Of a DNA stretch of 64,000 nt, positions 22,427 through 35,200 are shown piece after piece. The DNA is from Triops longicaudatus (Eukaryota > Arthropoda > Branchiopoda > Notostraca > Triopsidae): NCBI GenBank assembly GCA_022885665.1, contig JAGQDJ010000260.1, positions 248,001 to 312,000 on the forward strand, written 5' to 3'. Numbering within the stretch: position 1 is the first letter of the stretch; each line of letters starts with the position of its first letter. A model generated the notes under the pieces. It did not search any database and was not told the origin of the DNA. It was given only the letters and a program-made list of their open reading frames with translations. A program made the translations under genes and the position numbers.

Positions 22427-23303
22427 TTAGATGTTCGAAGGATAAAGCATGATTCTCACACGGTGTCCCATAGCGGCAGCGGGCAAATTTGACTTGAACT
22501 TGGCTCGCAAGGCACCAGAAGGTCCATGGGGGCGAGTTACTTTACCCCAGATGGCACGCAACTTGCTTTTGCGGTCTTTCTTGCCGGGAACAGCCTTCAA
22601 AGTCTTCGCCTTCAAGTATAAAAAAAAAACATAAATTATACTTCGCTCACATTTAAATGCAAGGTTAAATGTGTGGAAATGTAGCACGGCGATCAGCAGA
22701 ACTGCAACATGAACGAGACCATGCGGCAGTAACGCTGAAAGCCTAGCATTTTCCTTTTGCATGTTTTAGCGACTGACCGAATGACATAACGCCAGTGCCA
22801 GTGGATTGACATGCCCGATTACCACTTCGTCTAGAACACATCAAATGGTAAAGGAAACTTACTTTGTAGACGAAAGCGCATTTCTTGCCGACGTAAAACC
22901 AGGCATCTTTCTTGGCTTCACATCCTTCAACTTTCAACAAAGCAGTGTTTTCGTGTTGGTTACGAAGACCACGCTTGAAGCCAGTGAAAATGGCTCGGGA
23001 GTATAGCCTAAATTAGACAATACAAAATAAGTCCTTGCGTTCTCAAAATGTTCGTAATTTGTTAGCTTGTGCATCTGCTGTAAAAGGAAACATGCCAATT
23101 ACAGACAATTATCAAGCTGTATAATCTTGCATGTGTTTGGATTCGATATTACAGAAAAGTTGTAAAACCCAAGTATTAGCACATGCAAGTGTGCAATCAC
23201 AACAACTTGAAACTCGGAATTAAAGTTGGTTTCCTTACCTGGTGAAATTCTTGTTACGCAAAGTGCGTTTAGGGGAGGACGTCTTTGGCGCTTCTTCTGC
23301 CAT
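22427..23303 (-). CDS. RPL35A: 60S ribosomal protein L35a (eL33)
   Basis: Three coding exons, 23303-23239, 23007-22863 and 22609-22427, give 130 aa. eL33 is a small basic protein of the large ribosomal subunit. Key segments are RLYSRAIFTGFKRGLRNQ, HENTALLKVEGCEAKKDAWF, YVGKKCAFVYKAKTLKAVPG, AIWGKVTRPHGPSGALRAKF and KSNLPAAAMGHRVRIMLYPS, followed by NI and the stop. The N-terminus (MAEEAPKTSSPKRTLRNKNF) is about 20 residues longer than in the 110-residue human protein and is basic. The 5' UTR is split: a short noncoding exon ends with the donor CAG|GTAAAT near 23541, and its acceptor lies just before the ATG near 23308. Confidence 0.97.
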
Positions 23304-23540
23304 TTTCCTAAGAATTTAGCAAACCGTTAATACATCAACACAGCAAACAAACTGTAAGCAAATGTATTGGAGAGCCAAAGACCACCAAAAGTAATCTAAG
23401 TTTATCTATTCAACGAGGAGCCATCCAACACATTATTCACTGAATTTGTACGGTGGACACATTTAATATCTGAACACTTCAACAGTTACGTCCTTTGGCA
23501 CAATTTTAAAAACTTATTTTAAACTAATACAGCATATTTA

Positions 23541-23640
23541 CCTGCTATATTCCACACCGCACTCGATAAAGGAAAAGAGGAAAGAAATCTCTTCTCACCA
23601 GGCTTGCCAAGAATTAGTCTTGCCGCCTTATATCAGTACA
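23541..23640 (-). promoter_or_regulatory. RPL35A core promoter and TOP leader exon
   Basis: On the minus strand a pyrimidine tract, CTTTCCTCTTTTCCTTT (about 23567-23584), precedes the noncoding first exon, which ends at 23542. This is the layout of a terminal-oligopyrimidine leader, which places ribosomal protein mRNAs under mTOR-dependent translational control. A TATA-like TATAAGG (23626-23632) sits about 45 bp upstream. The exact start base is inferred. Confidence 0.5.
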
Positions 23641-24122
23641 AGTCTAGTGGAGGCGGGGCTTACAATGGAAATCGAGCGAGTGAATCAATGTTGGGTTACG
23701 GTTTACCAGTTCTACGGAATTCAGCGCACACTTTTGAGTTAACGATGTCAGTTAATTGCAAACTAAACACTTGGAAATTCGCTAAGTCACTTAATCTAAT
23801 ACATTTTAACACCCTGTTCTTATGTTCTTTCAATAAACTCTTTTCGGCTAACGAACTTTAACAAGAATATGACTCTTACACAGCTCTGGAGGAACAAGTG
23901 AACTCTACTAAGAACTGCTTAGCAGTCGCTTTAACACAATTCCGTACAAGACACTAATTCGTGAATACAGTCTCCTATACTCTTCTTTGGTTAAGAAACT
24001 TCTAGAAATTTCACCGTACGCCGGTACTCATAGTCAACTAGCCAACATTAATAATTAATAGTAACTAGTAAAAATTATCGCAAAGCGATTACTGACAAAT
24101 TCAAAAACCTATGCATCCAACC
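23641..24122. other. intergenic: RPL35A upstream and UNC79 3' flank
   Basis: Nothing recognised beyond the presumed UNC79 3' UTR on the minus strand next to 24123. Confidence 0.4.
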
Positions 24123-26196
24123 TCAGATGGTGTAGAACTGCGTTGCAGCGGACGACTGAAGCTCCATTTGCCCCATTTTGAACTGTAAACGCCGTAGCCA
24201 CTTTGCAAGTACACTTCCAACATTTGCAGTTTCAACGGAATTTGCAGCTGAAGCCTCGCCTCCTGCCAAACAAGCCTGATGCCTCACTTGCAAATGACTC
24301 GGTAGCTAAATCATCCACAATCAGTCTTTGTTACACAACCTTTCACACTTGAATCTTACTTGTGCGCCATATGCGTGCAAAACCGGCGTCCAAACCGGCA
24401 ACAATAACGTGAGCAATGTCGAATCCACTTCGGCCAATGTTTCCATTAAGCTCAAAAAGTGCAAATTGACCATTTCAGCTAACTAAAATTGTATGTAATA
24501 ACAGTTTTAACCTTTGCCGTATTTAAGGGAGTCAAACTGCCAGAATCGATAAAATACTTACGACTTTCGAATGCGCTAATAGTTGAAGAATTGACGGTGT
24601 CACTTTGGCCCAAAAATCCACCAAAACGTTAAACACCAATAACTGCGCATCATTCGCATTTCCGCTATTCCCGCCAGTACTATTACTCGTATTGCTGTAC
24701 TGCAGCCTTGCCATTTGTTCTAAGTAAACCGTCCATAACTAAAAAAATAAAATAAAAAAACGATGCTGAAATCCAACTAATTTTTGTCAAAAAGCTTTGG
24801 CTTGAAAGTACTCTCATTTTTTTATATTATTTTTTATTATTTTTTTCGCACCTGGCAGAGTAGGAATGCGTGAAATAGCGACGACATGTGCAGTACTGAA
24901 GTCTTGGATTGCTCCGCAAATCCAGCAAAAACGGCTTGCACATGATCAGCTAACGGGCACGAGCACTCCAACGGTACAGGTGTTGGCAAAGTACCGGAAA
25001 CATTAGCAGTACTAGCTGAATGAGCAGGTGAAGCTGTCTGGTGCTGCAATGAGCCCAATAATAGCCACGACAATAGGCGCATATGCGAAACACATTCCAG
25101 GAACTCCCTTGGCCTGCAGAACAAAAATATATATTTAATCAACTACTAATTTTTGAAGTGAGTAATCTAAAAAGCGCTTATTTTTATCAAATGATAAGTT
25201 TCACTTGAATCACTTTCGGGGCATTACGTTAGTACATACAAAAATGATTCATAAACGCGCTACAAATGTTCCTCAATTACCGTAAAGGCTAGACAAAAAA
25301 ATATGAGTTATCAATTCGGTGTAGTACAAGAAAGAGTTTAAATATTAATAACATACCCTTGTTGTATAGAAGAGGGCGGAGTCAGTAACCACGGCAAATA
25401 TCGCGTCAACGCTCTTGAGTCCTTTGCACCGATCGCTCCTCCCATGGAGACGTTTCCGCTTGCCCCGGTACCTGGTGTTACATTTCGACCCATATCTAAT
25501 GCTACCCATTGCGCCAAACCTGCTTTGACAGACCCTCCTAACGTATCTTCATGCATGCCAGTGTTAGCTCCGCCCCAGTTGACGCTGCTAGGTTGGGAAG
25601 ACGCGGTGTTCAGGTTCGTGTTCTATTACATAATAATAATAATAATAATAATAACATTAATAATAATAATAATAAAAATAATAATAACAATAAATTATAA
25701 AAAGCAAAAAAAAAAAAGATTTCAGGTAGATTCGAAACGATATAAAGGAAGAGTAATAATTTTACTTTAATTTTTGACAGAGCGTGGACATCCGTTAAAA
25801 AATCCAAAATGTCGTTTATATGGGGACGCAAGCATTCCGAAGCACCGGTGGCCAAAACTGGAGCTACACTGGGACTAGAAGAGCCCTTTTCATCTGCCAG
25901 TAGGGGATGAGGAGGCAAGAATCCACCTGCGTCTTGCAAAACCATCTGGACTAGGAAGAACCAATTGCTTTCGGGTAAGTCCACCTTGAATTTTAAAGCC
26001 GATACTAATTCCGTCACAGCCGCTCTTGTTAAAGCCAACTTTTCGCGTTCCTATAACAAAAAAAGCAAATAAATAAAATAAAATTTGTAATAAATAAATC
26101 AAATAAATAAATAAAATCAATCAATCAATCAAATAAATAACTAAAATAAATTAAATAAATAAATAAATAAAATAAAAAAAATTAAAAAAAATAAAT

Positions 26197-26228
<32 letters not shown>

Positions 26229-29200
26229 TAAATAAAATAAATAAATAAATAAAAAACACTTAAAAAATCCTCGAGAATTATAATTCTTTAGAAAGTAGAA
26301 TCAAATTACTTCACTTTGTTACAGAACGAATCGTATTTGGAAATCCTTACCCGGCTGAACGATTTAAAGCACGCGGCACATGTCTCCAGGAAAAGGGTGT
26401 GGTCTAAACAGTAATGCTGGACCAGGAACGCCAATGTCTTGCCAAAAGTATCCAATAGCGCTCTGTGGTTGGCCGACGCCGCGGCTCGCACACCACAGGT
26501 CAGAATTCTTAGCAAAGACGGAGCTAGCTGGGTTTGGGGGGCGTTTTGTCTCGAATTCGTTAAGGCGGGTGGTAAAAGCAGGATCAATCGCGCCAAGAAC
26601 GCATCCAAGGCGTTTAGCAGCCCCGCCCATGCCGACGGACTGGACTGCGGTAAAGGAGGCGTGATGGTTTCCGAAGCTAAACACTCGAGATACGTTGCCA
26701 CGTTTTCTAACAGAAGTGGCATGCCTTCCCACGCAAGATGTTTGTCCTCACTTAAGGCGTCCAGTAAGAACTGGAGCGGTGCGAGCGGATTGAGTTCGGT
26801 GAAATCCGCTAGAGCCACGGTGACGGTCTTGAAAAAGTTAGTCTTTACGCCATCTACAAGGAAAACATAATTCTAGGTTTTAGAATGGTAAGGGAGATGT
26901 TCGGTTACCGGGTAAATTCGTTCTGAACAGTTGCAAGAAGACGCGGTTGGGTGTTAACTGATGTAAAACACAACGGAGAAACTGTCTGGCTACAGTAGGC
27001 GCACTTCCGGGTACGTATACGCTGTTATCGCCTTGCCAGCTGTAGTTCTGCAGCACCGATACTCTATTACAAGTAAAATATTTTTTTATTAATTTACTAA
27101 ATTTAATTTATTAAATTTCAATTTTAATTTTTTAAATTAAATTTACATTTTTATTTATTAAATTTAATTTGTAATTATTTGTTTTATCAAGATTATCAGG
27201 AAATGAAGCTCAAATTGCTGTGAAATGTCTTATTTTGAAGCAAGAGTCCTAAAATTCACGATTCGAAAAATCTGGCACAAATGAACTAAAAGGGAGATTA
27301 ATCGGGTTTGCTTGATGAACAAACTAAAGAATCGCACGTCCGTCTTTCGAAAAAATAAAAGATAAAATAAAAAATAAAAAGATAAAATAAAATAAAAAGA
27401 TAAAATAAAATAAAAGATAAAATAAAGCAATAAAAACAAAATAATAATAAATAATAAAAGAAAGTATCTACAGTGTGTAGACGTAAAACCTACTTCGCGG
27501 CAGTGCGTAGCATTTCGGGTAACAAACTGGCGGCCATTCCCGGTTCACGGTGAACATACGTCGCTAAAATCACGACACACAAGCTCAGGTCTTCGTCAGG
27601 GAAGTACTGAATAGGTCCGTGGCAACCTGGACAGCGTTCAACGATACATTCCTCGCCTACTCTTAGACTGCTTTGCTTCAGACGTGATAATCCGCGTGGA
27701 GATGGTACCCAATTCCTTGTCCCCAGCGAGCTTAACCTAAATATCGAAGATAAACAAACGTTATTGATTCAATTCACTATCTTGCAATCTTACCAGGGAT
27801 CAGGATCGCAAGTACGTGACGACGATGCGGACGGTGGTACTACGGAAGCCATTTTACGCTGTCGCGGACGAGCCCCGCTGGTTTCATCGTCTTGTGCTGA
27901 AGATATAACCGTAGCAGTACGGATTGCAGGCTCCAATACGGCGACACTCGCTGCTACACCGAACTAAAAAAATATTAATTCATTAATTATTTGTAACTAG
28001 ATTTTATTCATCAAAGATTTGTAACTTCTCACGGATCAATATTACTGGAAAGCTTCAGCAATAGAGCCTTGAGGCAAAATGATCTCTTAACAGAATTAAG
28101 GAAGAATGTGTACTTTGAGCGCTTGGGGTAGAGAAGCCGGTACTTTGTTGTGGTGCGCGGTACTGGTGACAACGTGAGCTTCATAAATGGGTGGAGCGGG
28201 CGTGCTTTGGACACATGCCGTCAACAAAGAACCCACCGTGGTCCCGTGCTGTGGAACTTGTTCGCTTTCTCGACTTTCTAAAGGCTTAGCTGGCGTACTG
28301 CGAGCTTTCGCTACAGAACGAACGGAACTGTTCACTTCCGGCCAATCCAAAACTCGCAGCTCTTCAGAAAATACCTAATAATAAGAAGAAATTAAAAAAA
28401 AAAAACAGTCTGTCATGATTTTTCCCGGTCATGTGAGTTAACCACTTATTTATGCTGTCGAGAAACGAAGATGGACATCCCAATAAATAAATAAGAAAAT
28501 AAATAAAGTTCACATTTTCGTATATCCTTACTTTATCTAAGCTTCCTTGAGGTGAAAGAGAAGCGGACGGCGAGCCGGTTTTGGGACTTTCTGGTATAGC
28601 TTCCAACTCTGGTTCCATTTCTTCAGCTCCACTCGATATGCTGAAAAAAATGAATAAATTAAAATCAAAATAATTACGGGTAGCGAAATTAATATCAGCC
28701 GAAAGAAGAATCGGAGAAAAATCGAACACGGTACTCAACAATTAAAGTTTATTCACCTTGACGTTGACTTCAATTCTGCTCTCCCCGTTCCACTGCCGCT
28801 CCGTAAGCCACGCCTATGCATCATCGCCGCTGCTTCTTCGACTTCGCTCGGTGCCGTACTTGCGCCCAGTAACGTTAGGGCCAAAGATGGGCGGGGCATG
28901 TAGGCCGCACTGCGTTGAGCCCATCCCGGTTCCTGGGGCGTGTCCGGGTCAGCTGTAGCTCCTCCCATTGACCCCAAAGACGCTTGGCTTTGTTCCCTCG
29001 ATCGATACGCGCCCAGCGGCGCTTGCGCAGCGTTGGCGCCCAATGGCACGACAGGACACCGGTGAAACTGAGCTTCCAGACTGTACAGCACCAGTCGAAC
29101 GGCGGTGTGGACCGCACTGGCTACCGGTTGGACATTGTAATGGTATTTGTAAAGGATGACGAGGAGTGCGTGAAGCCATAGACGCCGCGGGTGAGGCTCG

Positions 29201-32200
29201 AGGTACCATAACGACGGCGTTGGCTGTGCTCGCACGTTGAGGCTGTTGGTGCTGGGCGAGGAGGCGTGGTTAAGCAACGCTAAGGCTAAAGGGAGCAAAG
29301 TGGAACCGATTTCTAAGTTGTGGTCAAGCACTTGGGGCAAACTGGCTAAGAAGGAATAGAAAATGGCACTCGAGCGCAATTTCAAGGGAGTTACGCAAAA
29401 AGCCCGATCCGATGCGTTGTATCCGAGGAGAAGACTTAAATGGCGAAGGACGAGATGCTGCATTTTGTTCAAGAATTTGTCGTCCGTGGCAACACCCTAC
29501 GCAAATAATACAAATTTATATTTTCATAATTTTTAAGACGTGCGCCAAAATGAAAAACTTTGAATTACGTGTGTAATTAAATAATTAAAGTAAAAAAAAT
29601 TGAAGGTTAGACGGGTAAAAAAAAACATTGGATCCGGGAAAAAAAGACCAATTACTTGTTCCGGACGCGCAATGAACTGCATAAACACGAATATAAGGTA
29701 ATGCAGGGTTTCAGCGTCAAAATCTTCGTTGTCTTGCGCTCTCTGGAGTAATGCACATACATGGGCATCTTCTAGACCGCCTCCCATGGCTCCTTTGGCT
29801 TGTCCGTCTGCAAAACACGGAACGGAATTCTTTAAACAATTCTAAAATCGCAAACACATTGAGCGTAAAATGCAAATTTACCCATTCCAAACCGCGAACT
29901 ACGCTGTTTCACCAAGGGTGGTAAGGGTAACCGAGGTAAACGATGTTCCCTCGTCGTATTCACATAAGAACTCGTTTCTTTCTGCGCTGCTTTGCTGTCT
30001 AGCCGGTGTGAGCTTCGCCCGCGAGCTAAACTCACAGATCTTACTAACGACATCTTGGAGGACGAAGTTGAAAGAGCCGATTCGCTGCAGAGCGTCTCAT
30101 GCCAGCGTAAAGCTTCTTGGGCACGTTGCAGTTTCTTCACGAACGCGTCCGAGTTCATGTCGCTGTTTTTCAGATCTGTTTAATACGCAGTCCATTAAGA
30201 AATAACTTCTATAGTTCTGATATCTAAATGTTGAGTTTCGTGAATTCGGTCCCGACTGAAGAATATGAAGAAACTGAATGACGTGAAAGGAGAAAAAAAA
30301 AAAATCGGAAAAAATGAAATTCAAACCTCGGGGATACGCTATATCGCCCAACTTTTGCAACTGCAACTGTGCTTCTAAGAAAAGCGCGTCCATTCGATGC
30401 AGAAAGAATTTCCACGTTAAGATTCTACGTTGTGGTAACGTGTTATAAAGCATGTAAAGCGTTTGCAAGATTACAGGACGATCCACAATAACGCTATCAA
30501 ACTGCTGCTCCGCGCACCATATCAAACTCTATTGCAAATGATTAAATTATTACAGGATTAATAGTAAAAAGTGAGGAAATTACTTGTAAAGCGGTATCGT
30601 GCATGGTTTCTAAAGTAACAAGTGCCTTGTGAGCCACGAAAGTGTGCACGTCATCCAATGCTGACACCAGGAAGACTAAGGCGTGGCTTACAATGCATTG
30701 CAGGCTAGCACCGCCCGCCTGAACGGAGGCCAAATGGAGAAACTGCGTTAGAACGTTCAACTGATCCAACAAGGTTAGTCTTTTGGACCAGTCGGGCGCT
30801 GAATGAGCTTCTTCCATGAGTCGCCAGAGTACTTCCACCCCTGCGGGCAACGAAAGGCAGTGGCACAGTAAAGCCACGCCCACACATCCTACTTCCGAGT
30901 GCTCCGACGCTAACAGCTGCCACAATCTGGCGAAAATCACACCAAATATCTTTAAATCAAAGCTGGCTTTCGAATTTTAGGATGTCTTTACTGCGGAATG
31001 GTTAGATTTTCTTGTGTCCACACCAAGAAACCCCGATGGTCTTTTGCGGCTCGGTTAAGAGCATCTCCATGCAAGCACAAAGCCGACAAGCAATTCAACA
31101 GATGGCATTGGGCTTCAGAATGCGACAACTGGCCCAACTCCTGCAAAAGTAACTTAGAAGGGATTCAAGGAATTAAACGATATTACTTGTAGGAGAGCGA
31201 AAATCAACTGTAAAGACGCCGGCAGCTCTTCTAAGACGACTTTGAATTTGCCATGGGAGGTGTGCCAGAAATTCATTTCTTCTCCTTGTTGATTGCTGCC
31301 GGAGCCGAGCAACGGTTCGTCGTTTTCTCCCACCAGTGTCGTTGTTGCAACCTGCACCTTGGCAATCGCTGAAAACAATAGCAATAGAAATATATACTAA
31401 AAATAGCGGAACTATCAATTCAAACGCAGACAACTTACCAACATCCGTTTCAGTCAGCGTCACCGCTTTGGCCACCGCCTTCAGCACTTTTTCTGCTGGC
31501 ATACTCGGTGCTAAATCCATAATATCCGCCACGGTCTCGAACCTTGCTTGCATCGTCATTCCTTGGTTCATCACCTGCGACATAGACACCAAACTGCCGC
31601 CAGGCAATGCGCCAATGCTTAAGCCCATTCCTAAGCCCGCATTGCCTTTGCTGTCATCCTTGTCTTTGTAAACACTTTCTTTGTCTTTATCCTTCTTTTC
31701 CGCTGCCGAACTGCTAGCGGCACTGCTGCCACTAACTCCGCCCATATCCCATAACTCCTCCTCCAGAGCCTTTCGAAAGACCAAAAATTAATTCTTTTTA
31801 TTACAAATTAATACAAGAATTTCTACAAACTTTATGCCTCTATTAATCTCGCTTTAAATTAAACCAAAAAAGAATAATATAATAAACCTGCTATGTAGAT
31901 ACAATTTAAATTGATATTTAAAAAAAATAATTTTCAATAATAGTTTTAATTAATAATAATAATAATTTTAATTGAAATTACCGACTCCTCTGGCGGAAAG
32001 GTAGTTTGCATAGGCGCGACGTAAAGCAGCAATTCGGCCAAAAGCTGATAGAACAGCACCGTTTCCGTACAATGGTAACAATCTGGATTGCCCGGCGCGA
32101 TACAGGGGCCAGGTCCGCCGGTGCACTTGCAGCATACCATATCCCGTAAAAGCAGCAGCAAATCTGGGTTCACGGGTGGTGACTGGAGGCCGCAATGCTT

Positions 32201-35200
32201 CGGAATTTCCTGCAATTCCACTTGTTTGCACATGACATCCAACATAAGCAAATGTAACGCCCAACACTGCTCCGCATCGGATATTGAATTTTGTCTGCTA
32301 GCCAAGTTCTTGTCATAACGCTCTTCTTTATACATTGGGGACGATGCTCTTGAATCTGCATCCGTTATTAGAACATCTACGTACAAAAGAGTGAAAATTA
32401 CTGTAACAATATTTCAAAATTTCACTACTTAACAACGGAAAACGTTTTCTTACCAATAGCGACGTCTGTTGGTGGAGATGAATGAGCAGCCACGCCTTCT
32501 CGCATCATGGAAATCAGTAAGGGAAGGGGTAACGGGATTCCTAGCAAAGTGAGTACTTGCAACCATCGCAAAACTTGGACTTGGGCCGCAGGTGTGCCGT
32601 ACTGGAAGCGCTGGTGCATAAAACGGAACATAACGGGAGGTTCCATGCCTAAAGGGCTCATATCTGCGTCCAGCAGTTTGCTAAGCGTACCGCGAATTTC
32701 CGCTACTTCTTGCTCTGGCATTTCTTTCGCCATAGCTTCTAGCCAATGCGGCATCACGTGATTCCACAACTCGGCGGAGATGAGATCGTAAGGCACGAGG
32801 CAGAAAAGACGTTGGAAACCCTCACGTATGCAAGAAGACGAGTCTTCTAGCGTATCCCTATGTAAAAAATCACGATTTTTTATTCACACGAAAAAAAATC
32901 TATATAACAGCCTATTTTTATAACAGAAGTGTTTATTTTTGGTAATAAATATTATCTAAAATCAATAAACATTTTACCAAGAGCCAGCTACACGAGCTGC
33001 AGGCGGTGGGTGGGGCATTAAACACGCAGCAACGACGTCGAAATGGTTTTGCGCGACTTGAGATATCCAGTCATGCAAGTAATCCGATTTGAGGCGTTCC
33101 AATACTCCGCCGGCTTGGTCTACAAGAATTCTCAGTTGAAAGCGTCGCGTTTTTACTCAATTTGATGTAATGGCAATCGATATTTTAGATAAATTAAGAA
33201 AATTAAGAAAAATTACGACAAATCTTCCGTTGAAAGATAGAAATGTAGTTTAAAAACTTCCAGCAAAGAATACGTGTGTAACAATACTTAAAAAAAAAAT
33301 CCTTTACCATCGGAAACGTAAGCGGTGGCGTGGAACCACTGGATAATCATAGCCAGAAGACGGGGCAAGACATGAGGCGGTACTTCGGGAAGTGGATTCG
33401 GCGGGACTAACGCCACCAATAGCCACACACCATATCTCGACAGCAGTCGTCGTTCTTCCAAGCCCAAAACTGCTGCACCCATCGAGTCCGCTTCATTCCC
33501 ACCGTTACCCGAGTTACTATTCAGAAGCCCCGCCTTCACCAGCCTCTCCTGGCCATCTTTGCCTCTCTCAGCGTTGGCGTTCTGTGCTTGCGCTTCTTTC
33601 AGCAAACTAAAACCGAGGAAAAATTAGTTTAATATGTATCTAGTATCTTTCTTAAACAATTTCATGAAACTGAATTCTGACCAAACCAAGCTCAAACCAA
33701 AAACTAAGCCTTTTTCCAATTAAACGTAGTAAAAATTATTACAATAATAATGAAATATTGTGGCGTTCGTTATTACCCAACAATCAATTTCGTAGCCGCC
33801 CAACAAGGAATCCTAAGATTCATTGTTGGATTCATTGTAAAGAAATTCCCTGCGCCGAGCCTGTAATGTTCAGTTCCCTTTTGACCTTGCTTTGAATCAG
33901 TTGCGTTTCTTGAGAGTGAAATTTGATTGTTGTGAACGGAAAGTGAGAGTTAGCACGAGAAGGAGAGTGTTTTGTGTGATTTTGTACTGAAGTTATGAAT
34001 AAACGGATTTGTAAAGGAGTAGAACGTAACAATATAAGCTTTGAATGAAACAAGAGAAAAGAGGAAAGTAGTACCAAATTGATTTCAGAACAAACCGAAC
34101 CTGACAATAGCTTCAATGACGTAATTCTGCATCACGGAATCCATATCCCACGCTTTGGGTAACGCCCCATGCACCACATGATCTCCTCCTCTGCGGTTGT
34201 TATGTCGAATGGACGTACATTGTGCGCAATATCGGATAGGTTTATTGCCGTTGTAGCCAGCGCATTCGGGCGCAAAGCAAGTGATCATTGCGGTCTTGTC
34301 GGTACTGCGGCAGTTTTTGTTCTCGCACAGTACTGCCACCTGCTGCATGGGTAACAGACCGTCAATCAACGGCTCGCCGTGATCCTCCGCTCCAACACCC
34401 GGTCCTTCCCCGGTTTGCAAACGGAGTCTGCGTAATTCATCTGCGCAATCCTCGCACATGTACAACAATGGTGGCTTGTCCAGCGATAAAGTGCCGGGGG
34501 CTAAGTTGGCCAAGTTCCCACCTTGGTGCTGGGCAATCGAATAGGCGTGGTCCAAACACAGTTTGACCGCGTCTGCTTCGCCTCGATTGACGCACTGGTC
34601 TCTTTGGCACGATAAGGCTTTCCATCCTGCAACAGAAACGAGACAAAAACTGAGTGGACGAATAAACCAGTAGATTATTTAAAAAATACTCGACACGACG
34701 GCAAAGTAAAGGAAATACGAAGAAGACAGTAGATGTGAAAATTTATGCATAGTTGGAATACGTGAAAGGTACATGTTGCAGACAAATAGGAAAAGAAAAT
34801 ACACCGAACAAAGCTGAAAAAATGTGCAAATCGACAAAAGAAGAAAAGTAGCAAAGAATGCAGAAGGAAGACATTAACAGAAAGCATTAGCAGAAAGAAG
34901 ACAATCATTGAAAGACGATAAAGAATGTGACGCCCACCTGATGGATATTCACCTGTTCACCGACGTATTTCGTAATAAAAGGAAGAAATGGGAAGAAGAA
35001 AGACGAAAAGACGAAGAACAAGAAACATGTAAATGAAACATATTCGCGTGAGTAGACGATGAAGATTTCCCAGAAAACTTCCCAGAATGTTCAGAATTCA
35101 AAGAACATGAAGAATGTTGTAATTTCAAAAATTCATTAACAAGGTAAAAATGTTGAAGCATTCCTTCCGAATGGGTGAAACTACGCAACGAAATTACCAT

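Noticed and set aside
27230..27439. Minus-strand Phe/Tyr/Leu-rich frame
   Set aside because: It is generated by an A/T simple repeat in an UNC79 intron.
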